A stretch of 64,000 bases of DNA from DATBRV01 sp036560145. Its GTDB lineage: Bacteria > Myxococcota_A > UBA9160 > SMWR01. Within the stretch, counting starts at the first letter, position 1; every line of letters starts with the position of its first letter. This document shows positions 59,989 through 64,000 of the stretch, piece by piece. The position numbers and the translations under genes were made by a program. Where the stretch lies: assembly GCA_036560145.1 (NCBI GenBank), contig DATBRV010000120.1:102759-166758 (forward strand), in the 5' to 3' direction. The notes below the pieces were generated by a model that was not told where the DNA came from, did no database searches, and was given only the letters and a program-made list of their open reading frames with translations.

Positions 59989-60918
59989 CTACCCGTAGAA
60001 GTAGAAGAATTTCGGCCGCGTCTTCAGCTCCGCTTTGAGGACGAAGGTTCGCTTGTGGTCGAGCAGGTAACGGATCTCGCTGTTCGGATCGAGCAGGTTT
60101 CCGAACTTGCGGGCGCCGACGGGACAGGCCTCGACACAGGCCGGATAACGCCCGTTGCGCACGCGCTGGATGCAGAACGTGCACTTCTCGACGACGCCCT
60201 TCGGGCGCGGCCGGTTGCCCAGGATGTGCGTGTCCGGATTGACCTGGTCGGCCGACAGCTCGGGCTCCGTCCAGTTGAAGTGGCGCGCCCCGTAGGGGCA
60301 GGAGGCCATGCAGTAGCGGCAGCCGATGCACCAGTCGTAGTCGATCACCACGATCCCGTCCGGCTCCCGCCAGGTGGCGCCGGTGGGGCACACGTTGGTG
60401 CAGGGCGAATCCTCGCATTGCTGGCACTGGATCGGCAGGTAGATCATGCCCTCCGCCGGGACCTTCTCGTGGTCGTAGTAGGGATTGCCGTCCTCGAGAT
60501 CGATGCCGCGAATCGCCTTCTCGCGCTCGAACTCGAGCACGCGGATCCAGTGGATCTCCGGATCCCGCGATTGGTTGTTCTCGTCGACGCAGGCGTACAC
60601 GCAGCGCCGGCACCCGATGCAGCGCGAAATGTCGAGGCCGTAGCCGTAGACGACGCCGTCGATGGGACCGGTCGCCTGCACGTGGACCGGCTTGTCGAAG
60701 CGCCTGGAGTACTGCTCCTCCAGCCGGCGGAGCGTGTCCTGGACGTCGGCGTCGGAGAGCTCGCGGAAGTGCTTCTGGAAGAAGGCCTCGATGTCGAACG
60801 CCTTCGCGGCCCCGGGGACGCCCGCCAGCGCCCCCACTCCCGCGGCGGCCGTCTTCAGGAACGTGCGCCGGGATGCGTCGCGCTGCCTGGGTTTCCCGAC
60901 CTTTTCAAAGTCCTTCAT
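59989..60918 (-). CDS. Tat-exported four-cluster [4Fe-4S] ferredoxin (HybA/NrfC/PsrB type)
   Basis: A 309-residue protein. The N-terminus is a Tat signal (DASRRTFLKTAAAGVGA). Four cysteine clusters follow: CIGCRRCVYAC, CQQCEDSPCTNVCP, CIGCRYCMASCP and CTFC plus CVEACP, as in DmsB/PsrB/NrfC/HybA subunits. It should pass electrons between NrfD and cytochromes on the periplasmic side. ATG 60918 was preferred over ATG 60924 because AGGAG lies seven bases before it but only one base before the other. It overlaps the tetrahaem gene by 14 bases. No catalytic Mo subunit is encoded in this string. Confidence 0.94.
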   Translation of the reverse strand: MKDFEKVGKPRQRDASRRTFLKTAAAGVGALAGVPGAAKAFDIEAFFQKHFRELSDADVQDTLRRLEEQYSRRFDKPVHVQATGPIDGVVYGYGLDISRCIGCRRCVYACVDENNQSRDPEIHWIRVLEFEREKAIRGIDLEDGNPYYDHEKVPAEGMIYLPIQCQQCEDSPCTNVCPTGATWREPDGIVVIDYDWCIGCRYCMASCPYGARHFNWTEPELSADQVNPDTHILGNRPRPKGVVEKCTFCIQRVRNGRYPACVEACPVGARKFGNLLDPNSEIRYLLDHKRTFVLKAELKTRPKFFYFYG

Positions 60919-61528
60919 GGGCATTCTCCTGTCCGGAGGGTGCAGCCAGCCGGATCTCTTCGGGGCGAATCGGCCGCCGCATCGGCTCGAGCGGCGCGAA
61001 GCGGGGGGAGTGCGGATCGTGGCAGGCCACGCAGCTCCAGTATTCCTTCGGGCCCCACCAGTTCCCGGTGCGTTTGCCGTGTACGCCGGCGCGCCAATCG
61101 GCGAGCTTCGCGCCATGACACTGCGTGCAGAGCCTCCACGACTCCTCGAACCCGATCCGGTTGGCGTCCGCGAGGTGCAGCTGATCGCGCTGATCCGCGT
61201 CGTGGCAGTCGAGGCACCAGGTGGTTCCGTGCGCGAGCTCGAGCTCGTCGTGCTCGTCCTCGAGCTTCCTCACGGTCCGGTCGGTGGGCTCGTCCTCGTG
61301 GCAGTCGCTGCACGGGAAGAACTCGTCGTCCATCGGGGGCGGGGCGAGCAGTACGGGCTGCGGCTCGGGGGCGAGCCCACGGCTCGGGTACGCGCGCGCC
61401 GTCTGCGGCCCGTGCGCGCAGCGAATCGAGAAGAGCAGCAGCACGGCGACGAACGCAGCCCCCAGGAAGGCCCACGTCTCGGCCCGATACCCGATCGGCA
61501 CGCCGCCATCAGCCGGGTTCCTCTGCAT
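60905..61528 (-). CDS. tetrahaem cytochrome c, membrane-anchored
   Basis: A 207-residue protein with one N-terminal membrane helix (about residues 17-36). Four CxxCH motifs follow: CSDCH, CLDCH, CTQCH and CVACH, with ELAHGTTWCLDCHD and extra His residues for bis-His ligation. The C-terminus is Arg/Pro-rich. Anchored in the inner membrane, it fits between the NapC-like and ferredoxin/NrfD parts of the chain. The ATG at 61528 lies 197 bases after the NapC-like stop; its 3' end runs 14 bases into the ferredoxin gene, so these two must be coupled. Confidence 0.87.
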   Translation of the reverse strand: MQRNPADGGVPIGYRAETWAFLGAAFVAVLLLFSIRCAHGPQTARAYPSRGLAPEPQPVLLAPPPMDDEFFPCSDCHEDEPTDRTVRKLEDEHDELELAHGTTWCLDCHDADQRDQLHLADANRIGFEESWRLCTQCHGAKLADWRAGVHGKRTGNWWGPKEYWSCVACHDPHSPRFAPLEPMRRPIRPEEIRLAAPSGQENAHEGL

Positions 61529-61725
61529 GCGCGCTTCCAACCCAGCTGAGCACTGGTGCAAGGCCCATACCGGGTCCGGAGACCGGCCAGCTGTCGTGCA
61601 AGTCATTGGAAAGGAACGGGAAACAGGAGAGTCGCCGAGGACCAGGGCGATCTGGTTGGAGCCCTGACTGGGGCGAAGTGCCGCGGGCAGCCGGTCCCCT
61701 CGGGATCCCGGCGCTTCGGTCGCGC
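61529..61725. other. intergenic gap in the cytochrome string
   Basis: These 197 bases separate the NapC-like and the tetrahaem gene. One reading frame stays open across most of it, but the translation is low-complexity and matches nothing. Short GC-rich inverted stretches are present (around GGGTCCGGAGACC) without a T-run. A promoter for the downstream four genes could lie here; no clear -35/-10 pair was seen. Confidence 0.4.
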
Positions 61726-63306
61726 CTATTCGTAGACCTCGGCTCCGCCGGTGTGGCAGTCGCTGCAGGCCGAGTACTCGTCGATCTCCTCGCCGTCCTC
61801 GGGATGAACGAAGGCCTTCCCCTTCTTCAGGTCCACGGACAGCTTCTCCCCGTCGGCTCCTTGCGACAGGATCTTGTGACAGCGGTCGCAGGTCGTGAAG
61901 ATGGTGTCCCCGTCGGCGGACTCCAGCGCGTCGTTGTGGCAGCGAAAGCAGCCGGGCCAATCGAGGTGGCCGATGTTGTCCGGATGCGCCGACCAGCGGG
62001 CCTTCATCTCCGGGAAGATCGTGTCCCGGTAGATGGCCTGCACGGCGTCGATCGCCTTCGGCAGCTGCTTGCTCCCCTCGTCGACGAACTCGGGATGCTC
62101 CTCCCGGTAGGCCGTCGTCAGCGCCTCCGCGATCCCCGCCATGGCCGCCTCGCGCGTGGCGTAGTCCTGATCCAGCGCCTTCACGGCCTCCAGCTTGATG
62201 AACGGGATCTCGGGCGGGATCACGCCGCCTGCGAGCGCGTCGTTGACCGAGGCGATCGGAGCGATGAATCGATGCGCCGGGCGGTTGTGGCAATCCAGGC
62301 AGTCCATCGTGCGGACCTCCAGGCCCGCCCGCTCCGATTCTTCGATCGGGTTCTCGGGATCCCCGTATTCCACCGTGCTGCCATCCGCGCGTGTGACCTT
62401 CACCCAGGCGATCTCCTGCCGCTTCGGGTCCCGCGCGATGTACTCCACCTTCTGCGCCACGAACATGTGGTAGTGGATGCCCGAGCCCTCGCGGTGGCCA
62501 TGATCCCGCCCGCCGACGTTGATCAGCATCCGCAGGTTCACCCGGGTGTTCTCCTCGTCCGCGAGGAAGTACGACCGCTCGATCTGGCGCGAGTCGACGA
62601 AGCGACCGGGCGTGTGGCATTCGCCGCAGAGCTCGCGCGCCGGCCTCAGATCGTGGATCGGGGTCGGAATCGGGCGGGTGATGTCGCCGGTGACCATGGC
62701 AACGACGCGTTCGATCCCGGATACCTTGGAGCGGATGTACCCCCCGGCATCGCGCCCGACGTGGCACTGCACGCAGTTCACCCGCGCATGCGCGGATTCC
62801 GCGTATCGGATCCACTCCGGGTGCATGACGCTATGGCACGTCTCACCGCAGAATTCGTTGGATTCGGTCAGCTCGGTCATCTGGAACAATCCGCTGCCGA
62901 CGGCCAGGATCACGCCCGTCACGGCCGCCGTGGACGCAATCGTGAAGAAGAGCGGCTGGCGGCGGGTGAGCTTGACCAGGTCGATCGAGAGCGTCGCGTT
63001 GATGCTGGGCGGTCGACCTCCTCTGCGCCGCCTCGACTCGCGCAGGATTCCGAAGAGTACGAGCGCGAGGCCGAGCAGGACCAGCAGGAAGAACGGCAGC
63101 AGCACCAGGCCCGGATAGGTGGGCTTCTGGTCCGAAAGGCTTCCCACGAACGCGAAGAAGAGGACGCTGGTGGCGCCACCGACGGCCAGAACGGTGCCCG
63201 CGATGCTCCACCAGTTGTAGAAGAGCCTGAGGGGACGGGGGCTCCGGCGCGGCGGCGTCGCGGCGCCGCCCGGAGCGGGGTTCGGCGTCGGCGGGTCCCC
63301 GGCCAC
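61726..63306 (-). CDS. NapC/NirT-like multihaem cytochrome c (seven haem motifs)
   Basis: A 526-residue protein. After a Pro-rich start come three membrane segments (about 34-56, 66-87 and 117-138), the last of them leading into the haem domain. The first haem motif is CGETCH, a C-x3-CH spacing, followed by SVMHPEW. Six regular CxxCH motifs are CVQCH, CGECH, CLDCH, CFRCH, CDRCH and CSDCH. The segment VNCVQCHVGRDAGGYIRSK and PIPTPIHDLRPARELC resemble NapC/NirT quinol dehydrogenases. It should move electrons from the membrane quinol pool into periplasmic carriers. GTG start with GGGAGG eight bases upstream. It follows the barrel gene by 60 bases. Confidence 0.88.
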   Translation of the reverse strand: MAGDPPTPNPAPGGAATPPRRSPRPLRLFYNWWSIAGTVLAVGGATSVLFFAFVGSLSDQKPTYPGLVLLPFFLLVLLGLALVLFGILRESRRRRGGRPPSINATLSIDLVKLTRRQPLFFTIASTAAVTGVILAVGSGLFQMTELTESNEFCGETCHSVMHPEWIRYAESAHARVNCVQCHVGRDAGGYIRSKVSGIERVVAMVTGDITRPIPTPIHDLRPARELCGECHTPGRFVDSRQIERSYFLADEENTRVNLRMLINVGGRDHGHREGSGIHYHMFVAQKVEYIARDPKRQEIAWVKVTRADGSTVEYGDPENPIEESERAGLEVRTMDCLDCHNRPAHRFIAPIASVNDALAGGVIPPEIPFIKLEAVKALDQDYATREAAMAGIAEALTTAYREEHPEFVDEGSKQLPKAIDAVQAIYRDTIFPEMKARWSAHPDNIGHLDWPGCFRCHNDALESADGDTIFTTCDRCHKILSQGADGEKLSVDLKKGKAFVHPEDGEEIDEYSACSDCHTGGAEVYE

Positions 63307-63366
63307 TATGCGAGCCTCCCAGCCAGGGCGCGTGCCCTCGTCGTCCTCGACCCGGCGCCCATCACC

Positions 63367-64000
63367 CTACCAGAACGTGTAGACCAGCGACCAGGAGACC
63401 ACGTTGGCCGTGTAGTGGGGGGAATCCTGGCCCACCCCGATCACGCAGGCGTTGCCGCTGCACGTGAGCGAGGTGGGGGTCAGTCCGTCGAGCGCCCAAT
63501 CGTTCGTGTTCAGGTACTGGAAGAGATATCCCACCCGCACCGAGAAGTTGTCCGTGAAGTGGTAGTCGGCATGCACGCTCACGTTGTGCTGCCTCTCGAG
63601 CAGGTCGGGAAACGGCACGGGGATCGGCAGCGTCGTGCCGGGATTGCGGACCGTGTCGATCGCACCCTTGCTCTGGGCGAAGAGATAGTCGACGCCGAGC
63701 TCGAGACGATCGCGGATGATCGCCAGGTTCACCCCGGCGCCCGCCGTGTGCGTGTTGACCTTCTCCTTGCTCCACCAGCGGCGCGTCGGGTCGAGCGACT
63801 GCTGGACGTTCCCGTACTCCCACCCCGCCGAGTCGGTGACCGTCTTCTCGTAATTGTAGAAGGCGTATGTGGAGATCCATTCGTTCAGCATGTACGCGAC
63901 GTCCAGGCCTGGGCTCACGTGTTTGGCGCTGGTCAGGCCCAGCTCGCTGTCGTCGTATTGGTCGTTCCACCAGTTCACGTTCAGCGTGATCGCCAGGTCT
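63367..64000 (-). CDS. MtrB/PioB-type outer-membrane beta-barrel protein, C-terminal part (cut by window end)
   Basis: The frame is open to base 64000, so only the last 210 residues or so are seen. They show alternating polar/hydrophobic strands with many Tyr and Trp (AITLNVNWWND, AYMLNEWISTYAFYNYE, LELGVDYLFAQS, HADYHFTDNFSVRVGYLF) and end in SWSLVYTFW, a terminal aromatic as outer-membrane barrels need. The WWND and strand pattern match the C-terminus of MtrB/PioB proteins, which hold a multihaem cytochrome in a pore across the outer membrane. Its partner decahaem protein (MtrA/PioA/DmsE type) would be expected beyond the edge. It lies upstream of the cytochrome string on the same strand. 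Confidence 0.8.
   Translation of the reverse strand, partial: DLAITLNVNWWNDQYDDSELGLTSAKHVSPGLDVAYMLNEWISTYAFYNYEKTVTDSAGWEYGNVQQSLDPTRRWWSKEKVNTHTAGAGVNLAIIRDRLELGVDYLFAQSKGAIDTVRNPGTTLPIPVPFPDLLERQHNVSVHADYHFTDNFSVRVGYLFQYLNTNDWALDGLTPTSLTCSGNACVIGVGQDSPHYTANVVSWSLVYTFW

Noticed and set aside
61529..62815. Upstream extension of the tetrahaem cytochrome frame
   Set aside because: It is antiparallel-frame noise over the NapC-like gene; the membrane anchor starts at 61528.
1..64000. tRNA, rRNA, CRISPR arrays, insertion sequences, phage or defence genes
   Set aside because: No cloverleaf, repeat-spacer pattern, transposase, integrase or known defence family was recognised on either strand by eye; a dedicated RNA scan was not possible.

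Overview
The window is very GC-rich DNA with dense, mostly short-spaced gene strings on both strands. Many stops and starts overlap as ATGA or GTGA, and GTG starts are frequent. I see no rRNA, tRNA, insertion sequence or CRISPR array, so the host cannot be named. The gene content (CxxCH multihaem cytochromes, an MtrB/PioB-type outer-membrane barrel, lipoproteins, Tat substrates, a hydrophobic C-terminal anchor with an arginine tail) points to a diderm bacterium of the broad deltaproteobacterial kind, for example Myxococcota, Desulfobacterota or Binatota. That placement is inference only.

Positions 1-46,255 form a large surface-glycan or glycolipid region. After the tail of an SDR gene, a minus-strand string (5670 to 372) holds two polytopic glycosyltransferase-like proteins and a sulfatase-like lipoprotein. 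A plus-strand glycosyltransferase-like gene and an exported FKBP-type PPIase follow. A second minus string (13065 to 8235) holds two more membrane proteins and a methyltransferase. Diverging from it, behind a good sigma70-like promoter, is a nine-gene plus-strand operon (13274-26181): 2OG-Fe(II) oxygenase, glycosyltransferase/methyltransferase fusion, AlgI-like MBOAT acyltransferase, AlgJ/AlgX-like SGNH protein, sulfatase-like lipoprotein, second glycosyltransferase/methyltransferase fusion and three polytopic transferase-like proteins. From 26 to 46 kb come a zinc-ribbon methyltransferase, five further SGNH hydrolase-like proteins, an SxtJ / carbamoyltransferase / DUF5989 / hexapeptide acyltransferase cassette, a PTPS-related membrane protein, a spermidine-synthase-like membrane fusion, and two TMTC-type TPR membrane proteins flanking another transferase-like protein. 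Together this looks like machinery to build a glycan and decorate it by acylation, carbamoylation, methylation and possibly phospho-substitution.

Positions 46,242-64,000 are redox genes. One minus-strand string (55892 to 46242) runs: beta-propeller dihaem protein, octahaem HEAT/TPR cytochrome, UbiE-like methyltransferase, cytoplasmic molybdopterin oxidoreductase, ATP-grasp ligase. After an M28 peptidase and a tetrahaem cytochrome on the plus strand, a second minus-strand string comes in from the right edge: MtrB/PioB-like barrel (cut by the window end), NapC/NirT-like heptahaem protein, tetrahaem protein, Tat-exported four-cluster ferredoxin, NrfD-type quinone module, pentahaem cytochrome. 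It is a plausible quinol-to-outside electron conduit. Six cytochrome genes in the window encode 30 haem motifs.

Two conserved genes (carbamoyltransferase at about 30,531 and the propeller protein at about 55,729) are each split by what looks like a single missing base. Both lie in C/G-rich runs and may be sequence errors. There is no gene-free stretch longer than 300 bases.
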